DNA from: Puccinia triticina
Taxonomy: Eukaryota; Basidiomycota; Pucciniomycetes; Pucciniales; Pucciniaceae
Assembly (NCBI RefSeq): GCF_026914185.1
Contig: NC_070558.1
Location: 2,542,001-2,606,000, forward strand
Direction of reading: 5' to 3'
Length of the DNA stretch: 64,000 nucleotides
Shown here: positions 1 to 10,554 of the stretch, in pieces
Numbering within the stretch: position 1 is the first letter of the stretch
Layout of the letters: the number at the start of each line of letters is the position of its first letter
The notes under the pieces: model-generated
Told to the model about the DNA's origin: nothing
Seen by the model: only the letters and a program-made list of their open reading frames with translations
The model's database searches: none
Position numbers and translations under genes: made by a program

Positions 1-36
1 AAAGGTTATAAAAACCTTGGAAACCAAGAGGAAATC

Positions 37-209
37 ATCCTGGTCGCAGAGGTTGAAATAACCTCGCCGCACGACCAGAAGGTAAGCTCCTGGTGGCCAA
101 AGTAACCTTGGCAACAACAAGACAACCTCCTGGTTGCTGAAGTAACCTCGGCAACAAGAAGACAACCTCCTGGTCGCCGATGTAACCTTGGCAACCAGAA
201 GATGAAGTG
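37..209. repeat. 42-bp tandem minisatellite
   Basis: About four head-to-tail units beginning near CTCCTGGT, with starts near 84, 126 and 168 spaced 42 bp apart and a more diverged unit to the left. Each unit carries a GTAACCTYGGCAAC core. Positions 210-320 that follow are rich in short GGGTACCCG-type palindromes. Open frames here are a by-product of the repeat; I see no gene. The stretch 430-612 shows nothing recognisable. Confidence 0.8.
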
Positions 210-612
210 GCAGGTACCCGCAAATACCCGTGCGGGTACCGCCTGTACCCGCTCCACGGGTGCGGATGCGGATGCGGGTGTCTCATGTTACCCAAAAAAG
301 GCTGCGGGTACCCGGGTTCAAAGCGACCAGCTCTATTGTGCATAGAGACATTGGAAAACAAACAAACACAAAAACAACTCACAAGCTTATATGTGTTAAG
401 AAGCCAGGATTCCTAGCTGAAATCTGTTAACACACACCTCCAAGCTTGACTTGACTCATATTTTCACCCTATTTTCACCTGCCTTTTTTATGGAAATATG
501 CCAAATCAGATGGGCCTTTCACATCATTCTAACAGGGGTGTACAAGTTGTTGATCTGTGGGAGGCCCAACCTGCAATTTGCAACAAACTTGTATGCACGC
601 ACATGAGGGTAA

Positions 613-793
613 TAGGGGGTATCAAATATGACTGAATCCACCATTACATAATTGACAGGTTTGAAAAAACCCACCATTTTTAAAATATGCTGGTCCTTCT
701 TCTACCCCATTTTGGGAACCACTGGTGACAAAATTCATTTTTGGCTAATTGACTGGTTTCTAATTGTGGATTTCTCATATTTGATACCCCCTA
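613..793. mobile_element. 181-bp MITE, copy A
   Basis: The element begins TAGGGGGTATCAAATATGA and ends with its exact reverse complement, a perfect 19-bp terminal inverted repeat. The outermost TA may be the target duplication, which would fit Tc1/mariner-type insertion. A second copy of identical length and about 95 percent identity lies at 54831-55011. It has no coding capacity. Confidence 0.9.
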
Positions 794-799
794 ATATTA

Positions 800-1289
800 G
801 CAAAGTGAAAACAATCACCACATTCATGAGCATGTAAATAATATGAATTGAACACCAAGAAGTCATCTCAATCAAACAAAATTTCAAATGGAATTATTAT
901 TTGATTGTGGCCATTGTGTCTTAGTGTTTTCAACTGTGTTCCAGTTGACTTATGCATGACTTCTGGATGATTTATGTATTAATCCAGGATCAGTTTCAGA
1001 TCAGTTGTGGATAAGTCCCAGCATTGTTCATTACTTCTTACACTAATTTGAACAAAGGCATCCAGCACATTTAAGGAAAAAGGGTATGGTATGGCACTCT
1101 CTGGAGAGTGTGTCAAAATCTCCCCTGGTGCTCTGGCAAAGCCTTACTTGGATAAAGTTCCATGAAGGTGAAGGCAAAAAATTTTTAGCTATGCAACATC
1201 AATTGGATGGGTAATGACTGATGATGATACACAGAGAAGATCGTGCTGATAATTATATGAATGCAAACTTTCTCCTCAAGAGAATCCAC
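800..1289. other. AT-rich intergenic stretch, nothing recognised
   Basis: No long open frame, repeat structure or splice-consistent coding segment was found on either strand. Confidence 0.5.
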
Positions 1290-1400
1290 AGCTTGTTTGA
1301 ACTGTGTCTTGTTTTAATTTCCCAGAGGAGCTCTAGAGGCTCATAAATAGTACGGGAGGTGATAGTTTAGAATAGCAGTAGAGGCGCATAGTATGGGGGC
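1290..1400 (+). repeat. Dispersed repeat, copy 1
   Basis: This segment resembles 26605-26713 in the same orientation. Shared words are a TTGAACTGTGT segment, GAGGAGC, and AGAATAGC(A/G)GTAGAG followed by CATAGTATGGG. Similarity is about 70-75 percent by eye, with small indels. The nature of the parent element is unknown. Confidence 0.5.
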
Positions 1401-1671
1401 AGTGATGATAAGGAGGGTTACAAAGCTATTTCACGACCACATCAAAAACTGGAAGACATGCCTCCAGGCAAGCAGCTCTCCGGAAGAGCTCAAAGCTGTG
1501 AAAGCTGTGCTGGAGAGCCAGAAAGCGGCCCCAAAATTCCTCTCCAAGAAGGAATTAGAAGCCTTTGTAGAGGGATGGAATCCTTGGCCGGTAAAGAAAC
1601 AGATGTTTCTGCCAGTGAGAACCTCCACAAAGAAAGCCCTCTCTTCCAATCAAGTTCTTGGGACCCCGTGA
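1393..1671 (+). CDS. Possible small ORF, 92 aa, unknown
   Basis: An uninterrupted frame of 92 codons starts inside the dispersed repeat. The product would be lysine- and alanine-rich and hydrophilic, with no signal peptide or membrane segment. No family is recognised. The start context (AGTATGGGG) is shared with the other repeat copy near 26700, where the reading frame is not conserved. That argues this may be a chance ORF or a repeat-derived fragment rather than a gene. Confidence 0.2.
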   Translation: MGAVMIRRVTKLFHDHIKNWKTCLQASSSPEELKAVKAVLESQKAAPKFLSKKELEAFVEGWNPWPVKKQMFLPVRTSTKKALSSNQVLGTP

Positions 1672-1699
1672 GTTTGGGAGCCTGTACATTTGCACTTGG

Positions 1700-2129
1700 A
1701 TACCTGGAGGTTTAGCTTCACAGTGTCCTTTTTACAAGGGAACCTTTTGCAATGGGGAAAATATGTGTATTTTTACACTCCATTCAATTTACGGGGCCAT
1801 GTACACTGTAAAATGCACTTTGTAAAATTCTATATCCCCTTATTTTACCCACTCCAGTTATTAATTTACTCTTGGGCAAAATTACAATTGTTTGTAGTGA
1901 TATATTGTTTTCTGTTATCTCATCAGAACAGAAAACTGGTTATTGAATTTCTGAGGAGGACACAATTGAAAAGGTATTTTTGATAATTATGTAAATACCC
2001 ATCAATGGTGATTCACAAAAAGGCAAGATGGGGGCATGGATATGAGATGTTGGCGCAAAAGAGATCAGCCCAATATCTACACAAGTCATCACTAATTCAT
2101 CACTATTGATCACTGTATCCATTCTCAAA
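1700..2129. other. AT-rich intergenic stretch
   Basis: Contains only short chance frames. It probably includes the 3' untranslated region of the minus-strand gene that ends at 2130. Confidence 0.45.
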
Positions 2130-3720
2130 TCATTGTTTCAAAAATTTTACCGGAGCAGATATCTTCTGGGAAATGAGGTCAAGACCTTGAGGGGTATAAA
2201 TCTGTAAAAGGTTTTCTCTGAGTTCCCAGGCTTTGGTTGCAGTTCTCAAACGCTTTTCAGTGTTTTGTAGAGCCCATTCTCTAACTTGAAGATCCTCCGT
2301 GAAAGCAAGGATGTCATCCCCAGGAACCAGTTGGACCATGCTTTCCAATGTCTGCGCGTCACCTGGTAACTGTATGAGCTGAAGTTCGTAACCGGCTATG
2401 TCCTTGGGGGCTATGGCAGGCAGATAGACACATCAGTTCTAGGCATGACACTTCCCTAGGCTAATTAGTTGCCTGGCAGCTGGTGGCTTACACTTGAGTT
2501 CGGTTTCAAAAGCTTTGTAATGCTCTGATTGGATAACTTTTGACATGTATTTTTCAAAGGCTTTGAAATCCCCAAACATCCAAGTTAGTCTCGATCGAAA
2601 CTGCATGAACTCATCAACCAAGTTGGGGGGTAGTGGCGAACTGGCCGGCGCGTTTTCGGTCTTGCGTAGGTATTCGGCCAGCTCTGTGAGGTGAGGCTGT
2701 AATTTTTCAAGTTCCCCAAACAATTTAACCGGGAGAACACTTTTAAGGTACCTTGGCTTATACTCGAAGCTGTGATGGCAAAGCATCGTGTTTAATGAGG
2801 TTTTGAAGATATCCTGGGGTCCAAATAATCCATGTAAATTGGCCAGAGCCGCTATAGAGGGCTCCTTGCGGGAGCGGATGGCTGCCAGTGGGAGTATTTG
2901 GGTGATCAGTATGATAGACTGGTTTTTTTTTTTTCTTTCTGACGGGTTCTTGCATGCAGAGTGGGATCATTGAGCTCTTACCTTTCCGAGAAGCCTGCAG
3001 GTCACGCCAGTTGAATTGCGAGATTTTTTTGGACAGAACGACAAGAGGATGTATGTCGCCAGGCCCCGCGGGTCTGGTCAGTTTCTTGGCGATCAGCTGG
3101 CTGTTGCTCGCTATTTCCGAGTCATACTTCTGCATCTCCCCCTCAATGACGAACTTTCGGATTTCGCGCAAATACCAGGTCGTCGATTGCGCGATTTGGT
3201 CTTTGAAGTAGGAAAGATCGACTGTTAGGTAAGATTCGTAGTTGCTTTCGATGATCAAGCCTTGGAGCATGTTTTCAACCATGGTGTCGAGGTGCATTAC
3301 TTGGTCTGAGTCGGACGGTATAGTAGAAAATTTGCCTTGAAGTTGGCGAGCGTAGCTGAATATCCTGGGCCGAGAAGTGGCGCGGTAAAGTAATTTTGCA
3401 AGAAAAGAGACGGACTTCCAAGTGGCGCTAAATTGATCTATCATAGCAGGTATGGGAGCAGCAGCTGAGCCTGAAGCTGGCAGATGCGGGCTCGGGTCTG
3501 TTGGAAGACGACGGCCAGAGCTGAGGAGAGGAACCAGGCGGTCAGAAGAAGTGCTAGCGATTTGATCATAGGCGCTTTGGGGCTCGCGTGCTCTTGAGGA
3601 AGCTTCAAGGAGGCGGGCACTCTGATCAGCCATACGCTTGTGCAGGGTGTGGCGGGCGAGTGAGGAAGGGGAATGAGCGAGCCATAAGAACAGGAATGCA
3701 GAAAAGGGCAAGAAGATCAT
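2130..3720 (-). CDS. Secreted protein of unknown function, 469 aa, three exons
   Basis: Exons on the minus strand are 3720-2982, 2881-2492 and 2410-2130. The introns (100 and 81 bp) begin GTAAGA and GTAAGC and end CAG and TAG, and the phases match, giving 469 residues. The start at 3720 was chosen because it opens directly into a hydrophobic signal sequence (MIFLPFSAFLFLWLAHS) followed by SLA, a plausible signal-peptidase site. An in-frame Met 25 codons upstream would bury this signal. The mature part is Ser/Ala/Pro-rich for about 100 residues, then mostly helical and mixed-charge, with few cysteines. I recognise no catalytic motif. Large secreted proteins without known domains are common in rust fungi, so a host-interaction role is possible but is inference. 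The 5' flank is interrupted 210 bp upstream by the nested elements at 3931-7115. Confidence 0.8.
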
Positions 3721-4590
3721 CGTGGGCAAGAAGGAAGTGGACCAAGGGGATGATTGTTGTTGGTTCAGCTGGAGGGATTTTAGGCAGAGCTGCAACGGCT
3801 GGACGAGGGAACCCGGTGTTCGATCTGATGCAGCAGGAAGTGGGCAATTGTACTAGGAGTGGATTCCCAAGGCGAGTTCCGACTGACTCCTTCACCACTC
3901 TTCATTTGTTCCCCGACCTCAAGGGAAACGTACGGAAGCCCTAGAGGGACACGCATCCGGCCACCGTTTGGAAAAATCAAAAAAATGCTATTTCACAAAA
4001 TACAGATGCATGAAACATGTACCACATGTATAAACCTTCCAACTTTGGGATTCCATGAATCTCAGAGCTCATGTTTTCATGTGAGAGCTTGATGTAAAGA
4101 ACTCGCCCGACTTTATGGCTTTTTGACTTGTTAACTAATAAATATTTTGATTTTTGTTCGAGATTTTTGAGAAGATAACATAAAATAACAAAATAAGTCT
4201 CTTGAGGGAAAACAAAACAAGACTGATGCATCACTATTTATAAAAGAAGGTACAACTTTTAACAAGGGAATTTCTAATAATCATAACTCATTATAGATAA
4301 GACAACTGTTTATTAACACATCCTGATCTGTTTTGAACTGAAATTGTAACCAAGCGTAACCGAGAAGATTTGCACATAGAATTTACACCTTGTATCTTTA
4401 TTGTTCTTTATACAATTTTTTTTTTGGTGTTTCTTGTGAAGATACACGCCTAAGTGAACGACTTCAGTCTCATAAATTGAGAAAGAGGTCGGGAGCCCAA
4501 TCAGCTGCGGAGATAGGTGAGCAAAGCGAACCCTGAACCGCAGTCCAAAACCGCCGCAGCGGGGCAGAAAAGACTGACCACATCTCTTGG

Positions 4591-4939
4591 ATGCGAACAG
4601 GTGCCACGCACGCGAGCAGGAAGATTAAGGTTGCGGAAAATCTCAACAACAAGTCTCTCGCAGATCGAATAACCACAGCAAGCGCCAAAGGTAAGCGGCT
4701 GGGTCTGAATCTGTCAAGTTGATCAGAATGAAAGCTAATGCTGCATTTGAACCTACCAGACGTTGTTAACCAAAAGGATAACTCAGACAGAGCCAATTCC
4801 AAGCAAATTGCTGGTAACCAAATCGGTAAGCACTCAGTGCTAGACAAAAGCTTTTGGCAGAAACAAAAGGCAAAAGACTTACGAGCTGTTTGTTAAAGCA
4901 GACAACGTTGCCGTACTGTTACGCCGTTTCCAAAAGTGA
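4591..4939 (+). CDS. Possible spliced gene inside element 1
   Basis: A candidate chain is 4591-4690, intron 4691-4759 (GTAAGC to ACCAG, with GCTAATG branch-like site), 4760-4825, intron 4826-4901 (GTAAGC to AGCAG), then 4902-4939 ending TGA. Phases agree and the product is a basic, polar peptide of about 67 residues. The same frame is open upstream of 4591 back to a TGA at 4532-4534, and open again above that, so the true gene may be longer and broken. Skipping the second intron with a nearer acceptor (4860) would instead give about 98 further residues, but that needs a 35-bp intron. No family is recognised; it could be a captured host fragment. Confidence 0.3.
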
Positions 4940-5289
4940 ACTGGAGAAAGAGAGCGGAACGCTCCTCTCAAGTATAAACCTAAAAGGTTTCAAGAGGAAG
5001 AAAGCCGAGAGTACTGACGGATATAATCTGGTGTCCTCAGATCTATCAAGCAACTCAAATTCTCTATCAAGAAGGAAAAAGACCGCCTCGGGTTCCCACT
5101 TCCTCATCTCAACTCTTCACTTAAGTAGAAAGCGGCTTGTTGCTTGCTCTTAGGTAAAACACATTTTCAAGTCTTTTCCAGTATTCAATAAGAGATTGTA
5201 GTTAGATTAAAAATAGATATCTAACGGCAATCATAAATCTTAGTTTCCTGAATTCTTTCATTTCTGACCTGAGTTTGACACTTGAGAAG

Positions 5290-5880
5290 GCGTACCATGG
5301 GACCACGGATTCATCAACAACTCCTCGGTCACCGGTACTGACCGGTCAGCCAGAGCGGTACACACCGGCCATCGGGAACGTATTCCCCTTGATGGCAGGT
5401 CCGTTCGGTCATTGAGGGCTCCCCTCAATGGGCTGTCCTCTTGGTCATCGAGATGAGTGTACGCTCCTGTAGATGACCAGAACAAACCGGTCATCGAGAG
5501 GAGTATGTACTCCTCAGGATGACCGGAACGAACCGGTCATCAAGAGAAAGATGTACTCCTCAAAACGACCGGAATGAACCGGTCATCGGGAGGAGTGCAT
5601 ACTCCCTCAATGATCGGAACAAACCGGTCATCAATCTACTCCTCAAGATGACCGGTTTGTTCCGGTCGTTGTGAGGAGTACATCACTCTCTTGATGACTG
5701 GTTCATTCTGGTCGTTTTGAGGAGTACATCTTTCTCTCGATGACCGGTTTGTTCCGGATCTTGGGAAGTACATAACTCCTCTCGATGACCGGAACAAACC
5801 GGTCATCAAGAATGTGGCGAGTGACTATTGACGGCCGGTACGGGCCGGGCATCAACGGAGGTGTGGACTCCTATCGATGA
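5290..5880. repeat. Palindromic GATGACCGG minisatellite, array 1
   Basis: About ten units of 55-65 bp. Each contains an inverted pair of GATGACCGG and CCGGTCATC separated by a 4-7 bp loop (for example TTTGTT), flanked by GAGGAGTA/TACTCCTC. The core matches arrays near 40.1, 40.8 and 42.3-43.3 kb. The array lies wholly inside element 1. Confidence 0.85.
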
Positions 5881-6054
5881 CCAATCTCCACCGGCCATTG
5901 ATTCAAGAATCCAACTTCTTGTTTCATGGAATCCCGAAGTTGGAAGGTGTATACATGTGGTACATGTTTCATGCATCTGTATTTTGTAAAATCACATTTT
6001 TTGATTTTTCAAAACAGTGGCCGGATGTGTGTCCCTCTAGGGCTTCCGTAGAAA

Positions 6055-7115
6055 CAGGACCCTGGCAACCCCCTATAAATGGGCGGCATGTAAAATCCCC
6101 AATTTTTCCAAAATTCATACATTTTCACAGCCCATTCATACACGTTTCATGTGTACCCTCAGAGGATTTCAAAAAATTTCATACATATTTCATGCCTACC
6201 ATTTTTTTCCGCGGGAGGGGGTGCAAGCCTGATTTTTTGAAGCTATCCATTTTTTCTAGCTTCAAGGGCGCCAGTGCACATGAAAAAACAACAAAATAAG
6301 AAATAAAATGTCTTGAATTACTCTACTAATGTTGAATGAATACAATCAACTGAAAATTCAATCACACTTTATTTTTTTTCTTTGCAAGAGCTTTCATATG
6401 TAGGAACTCTTTTTCCCTAACTTAACTAAGTCCCTCTCTATGTGGAGGGGGGACGCCGTCCCGCAGGGACCCTCCAAAGGAGGTCGGAGGTTGCTTCGCT
6501 CCCCCAAGGAGGGAAATTAGCTAAGTTAGTCTTTTTCCCAGTGTTCCAAGAATGAAGGTTGAGACATGGCAAGATAAAAAAAATTCATCAACCGGAAAGG
6601 TCATCAACAAATGGCTGGGTGCGCACTTTGCGCTAAATTGGCACCAATGAACAAATTTGACTGTTGACCATCCTGACAGGTCCTGTCGAGGGGGGGGTTG
6701 AGAGGGAGCGCTTGGTGGCTCCCAGCTGGTCTCATACATTTTTCATTACTACCCTCCCTTCCCTGAGGAAAATCTCATACATTTGAGGTGCCTACCCTTA
6801 ATGGCAAAAAAAGGCATTAAGGGTGTTCAAAGTTGAAATCATAAAATTTTCAGTGCATAAAATCATAGAATCATAAAACTTTCAAGTGATGATTTCATAT
6901 GTACCATTCTAGAAATGTTGCTCTAATTTGAGTGCTTGGGTTCAACATATTTTTTCATCTTAGAATTTTATGATTTTATGGTGTTATGATTTTATGCAAG
7001 TCAACTTTGAACACCCTTATAATTCATACCATTTTCATGTGTACCATTTTGTGATTTTGCCAAATAATTCATACATTTTCATGCCGCCCATTTATAGGGG
7101 GTTGCCAGGGTCCTG
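6055..7115. mobile_element. 1.06-kb TIR element (element 2) nested beside element 1
   Basis: Both ends read CAGGACCCTGGCAACCCCCT inward for about 36 bp with near identity, and weaker inverted similarity continues. The flanking 6-bp duplication TAGAAA is at 6049-6054 and 7116-7121, and its first two bases belong to the end of element 1, so this insertion is younger. The interior is AT-rich without a transposase and holds a GC-rich hairpin (6417-6529). Confidence 0.85.
6417..6529. repeat. GC-rich hairpin element, copy A
   Basis: Begins CTAACTTAACTAAGTCCCTC and ends with an inverted variant of it (GAGGGAAATTAGCTAAGTTAG, one indel-level difference). Nested stems such as GGGACGCCGTCCC lie between. 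It is one of at least ten related copies in this window. Confidence 0.75.
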
Positions 7116-7476
7116 TAGAAACGAGACCAGGATGAAAAGGCTGTTTTTGTGTTTGTTTTCGCGTGCATGCATATAGCCATATATGCATAGTTGGAGGACT
7201 GCCCTGGGAGCCCCTTCCAGATCTAGTCGATCTGAGCCCAACTTCGCAGGGAGATCTATGGGACTCTAGGAGGCTTCCAGATTGCGAGGGGAAGAAATGC
7301 TGGTTCAGTCTACGAGCTGTGTTTTAGTTTGGAGAACCATGTTGGATGGAAGGAGGTTCTTCACAGGATGGATTTTGGAGCCAAGGGTTGTTTCTCAGAG
7401 TGGATGGAAGTCTCCCATGGACTGTGTCCGAGGCCCAGCCAGCAGCCAGCGGAAGACATGCACTGCCACCACCCAC

Positions 7477-7523
7477 GACCATCGACCATCGACCATCGAC
7501 CATCGACCATCGACCATCGACCA
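7477..7523 (+). repeat. 7-bp tandem repeat in a 5' leader
   Basis: Six near-perfect copies of ACCATCG end three bases before the ATG at 7526. The repeat is probably transcribed as the 5' untranslated leader of the downstream gene. No function can be assigned. Confidence 0.7.
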
Positions 7524-7525
7524 GC

Positions 7526-9678
7526 ATGGCGCCGATCAGCCGAACGGCGAGCTCAAGCAACAGCAGACGAGCCACTGCAGCAGCAGCCAGCCGGATCGAC
7601 TCAGAAAACGACACCCTCAACAAGATCCTCGCCGCCTCCGAGGAAGAGCACCGGCGCCACCAGGCAGAGCTGGCTCGGCGAGAGGCAGAAGAACTCGAGC
7701 GGGTCCGGATCGAGTCGGAGGCGGCAGCGAAGCTCGAGCGCACACGGACGAGCCTGCTCGAACAGGCCGAACAGGCCCAGCTCGAGCTGGTCATCCAGCA
7801 CTCCCAGGCGATCCAGCACGCCAGCAGCCACGGCCCATTCAGCCCCCAGAACGAGCACGAGGAACGCATGGCATTCGAACTCGCAGTCGCCCTCAGCCTC
7901 CACCCAGACAACGCACGCAGTGCAGGACAGCAACAGCCAGAAGAAGTCAGTTGACCACAGAAAGAGAAAAGAAAGAAAGAGAGAAAGAGAGCTGAAACTA
8001 CATTCCAGGTAGACCCGCCCTCCTACGAAAACTCCTTCCACGGACCACACCCTCATCCAGCCTCGCCCGCCTCCCCCCGCCCGCAGTCCATCTTCACCAG
8101 ACCGCTCCCGCCGATCCCCAGCCAGCAGCCCCCCTCCTCGATCATCGTCCGGCCCCCCTCCGCCTCCCCCGGACACCCCCACCTGCCCGCCTCGCTGATC
8201 CAGGAGCCCGACCCCTTCTCGGACCAGTTCGCCACCCACGATCCCGACCCACCAGCCGCCTCCCCCGCGAGCTCCAGCCGCTCCTCGCTCCTCCTGCCGC
8301 CCCTCTCCGAGCCCGCCAGCCAGACCTCCTCTGCCTCCCATCTCTCGCCGCCGCCCGGTGAGCCCCAACCAAAAGAGCATGGCCCGATCGCCTCGCCAGG
8401 CGCCGCTCCCTCGGACACCGACGGCCAGGGAACCCTCGCGCTCACCATCCCCTGCCCCTCCCTGCCCCTCCCCCTCTTGACCGCCTCGCCGGTCGGGGCC
8501 TCGGAAGACGGCGCCGCCATCAACCGGCCGGCCGCCGACTCCTCCTCCGAGTCCTTCGACGCCAACCCCAGCCCGCCCGAGTCCGTCGCCGAGGGCATCA
8601 CCTACGGCCAGGTCCGCGCCATCGACCAGCCCCTCACCTCCGCTGGCCAGTTCGTCGACACCCTCGTGCTCTCCAACTTCTCCGACCCCGTCGATCGGAC
8701 GAAGGCCTCCTCTCATGCCTTGGTCGCTATCGAGGCGTGGAGCTGGAACCGGCTGCTCACCTATCTGATGTGGTAAGACTCTAGTCCCTCTCCTTAGAAA
8801 AAAACAAACTGATCTGTTTTGGAGGGCGGTTTGCCAGGCACGGCAACTCGCAGATCGAGCCCGGTCCGTTGGACGTCAGTGAGGCGGAAGACGCGGGCAC
8901 GGGGAGCTGGCAGATGGGCATGAGTGTGATCTTCAGGGAGCCGGAGGGAGTGCGGCCGAGCGTGCGACTCGTGATGGAGCTGATCGCGGGCACGGGGGAG
9001 AGCCAATGGAGCCGGGCGGAGGGCTGTAGCGTTGTCGGGGGCCGGAGCCGGCGACGGAGCTCGACGGTGCTGACGCGGCGGACGTCGACGGACGCGGGCC
9101 GGCTGCCGGCCGGGCCGGTCCAGACGACCATCCATCTGCCGAAGCCGTTCCCGATCCTGCCGGTCTCCCTGGCCGGCCTGGCCTGCACCCTGCACGAGAT
9201 GCACACGGTCGCGCGGATGTCGTCGTGCGGCTCCCTGCGCCCCTCCTCGACCACCACCTCGACCACCTCCTCCGCATCCTCGCTCTCCAAACAGGCCCTC
9301 CCGTCCGGGCCGTCCAACCAGGAGATCTTCGCCCGTCTCGCCAAGGCCGTCGCCGCCAATGCCCGGCTCTTGGGCGAGGAGGAGGAGAGCAGACTGCAGG
9401 CCGAGGAGCGGCTCTTCAAGCGCGGCAAGCGCTGGCTCAAACGCACCACCCACAAGCTCGTCGGCGCCTCCTCGTCCCTCCCCTCCCACTCCGCCGCCCC
9501 TTCCCGCCCGCCCTCCTCCTCCGCCTCCTCCATCGCCGCCGTCGTCTCCTCCGCTAACACCCACGACCACCCCGCTCCTGGAAGCCACGGACGCCTCGTG
9601 CTCACCGTCGATGGCGAGGGACTGCCGCTTCCTACCGGCGCTACCCTCGTCAGACCATGGGAATCCGACTGGAACTAG
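7526..9678 (+). CDS. GC-rich gene, 674 aa, N-terminal coiled coil with UIM-like motif
   Basis: Exons are 7526-7945, 8009-8772 and 8838-9678. The introns of 63 and 65 bp (GTCAGT to CCAG; GTAAGA to CCAG) keep frame for 674 codons. The start at 7526 has a good context (CAGCATGGC) and lies just after a 7-bp leader repeat. Residues about 35-95 are a charged alpha-helical, coiled-coil-like segment. Around residues 117-133 the sequence EERMAFELAVALSL fits the ubiquitin-interacting-motif pattern (acidic patch, Ala-x-x-x-Ser). Residues 141-330 are Pro/Ser-rich and probably disordered. The C-terminal 340 residues hold a more ordered block, a basic KRGKRWLKRTTHK segment and a Ser-rich stretch. The function is unknown. 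GC content and C/G-ending codons are far above the neighbouring genes, and the opposite strand is open for long stretches as a consequence. Confidence 0.75.
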
Positions 9679-10554
9679 TCTCTTTTTTTCTCTCACTCCT
9701 CTCTTCTGTATGACTACACACATATACACACACGCACGTCCTTCTCCCTGTCTTTATATGTTCTTCTTTCCTTGGGTACCAGTCGTCCTCCTCGCTTGCT
9801 TGGTCCGCCCCGGCGTCGTTCTCCCCCTCGCATCTGTCCTCTCTCTGCATCCATCCCCTCACCCGTCGTCCGTCTTACTGCTCTCGTTATTCCTGCGCGC
9901 CCTGTCCGTTGCCCCGGAGAAAAGCGCCTGTGCTCGGCCTATACATCCTGGCCACTTTTCCTCTCATTGCATATACTTGTATGAAAAAGAATCATTCGTT
10001 CGTATACGTACATCAGCTTGTCTTACCTTGTTTCTCTCTCTTCTCATCATCAATACATAACCCAGAAACCAGAAAAAAAGGGTCATCATCCTGGCCCCAT
10101 CACCGCCACAATTACACGTAAAATCCCTCTTGATTCAGATGACTGGATTGCAGACGACTCGTGATCTATGTAAGTACTTTTGGGTTAGCCTGGATATATA
10201 CAGCAGCCTCTGGCATAAACAAAATGATAACAATACACACATGTGATGATCAGGAAGAAAGAACCGCCCATGGCCCTTAGAATAGAGCAAGTGAGAAAGA
10301 AATACACGGACAGATGGAGAGTAAATGGTATTTGTGGAAGGGAAATGAATGGTCAGTAAAAATAAAATTACATACATGCATCTATATCAATGGATGTGTG
10401 AGATGGTTTTGAGATAGCACAGGATGATCTGATGAGCTACACGCAACAAAAACAAAGCGGAGAGGATAAAACAACAATGGGGTTATCAAGGATTGTTGGT
10501 GACTCTCTCTCAAGGTGGGGGGAGGAAGTGATAGATGTTTGTTAGGGGAGCTGG
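9679..10554. other. Convergent 3' intergenic region
   Basis: This lies between two convergent genes, one ending at 9678 (plus) and one at 10555 (minus). It is pyrimidine-rich near 9680-9760 and AT-rich after 10000. Both 3' untranslated regions are expected here; nothing else is recognised. Confidence 0.5.

Larger units (their letters stand above)
3931..6050. mobile_element. 2.1-kb TIR element (element 1) with long inverted ends
   Basis: The two ends, 3931-4059 and 5922-6050, are inverted copies of each other over about 127 bp (outer end TACGGAAGCCCTAGAGGGAC, roughly 85-90 percent identical). The left flank is GAAACG (3925-3930). The matching right GAAACG is at 7118-7123, because a second element (6055-7115) later inserted next to the right end. 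Removing that element restores a 6-bp target duplication. No transposase was recognised inside, so it looks non-autonomous. It carries a possible small spliced gene (4591-4939) and a palindromic minisatellite (5290-5880). Confidence 0.82.

Noticed and set aside
4826..5153. Use of a 35-bp intron (4826-4860) to join a 98-codon frame
   Set aside because: All other introns in the window are 59 bp or longer. The 76-bp alternative is in phase and gives a stop after 12 codons. Kept only as a remark.
8053..9729. Long minus-strand open frames across the GC-rich gene
   Set aside because: They mirror the plus-strand exons in a very GC-rich region where stop codons are rare. The plus-strand model has splice sites, a good start context and coherent domains.
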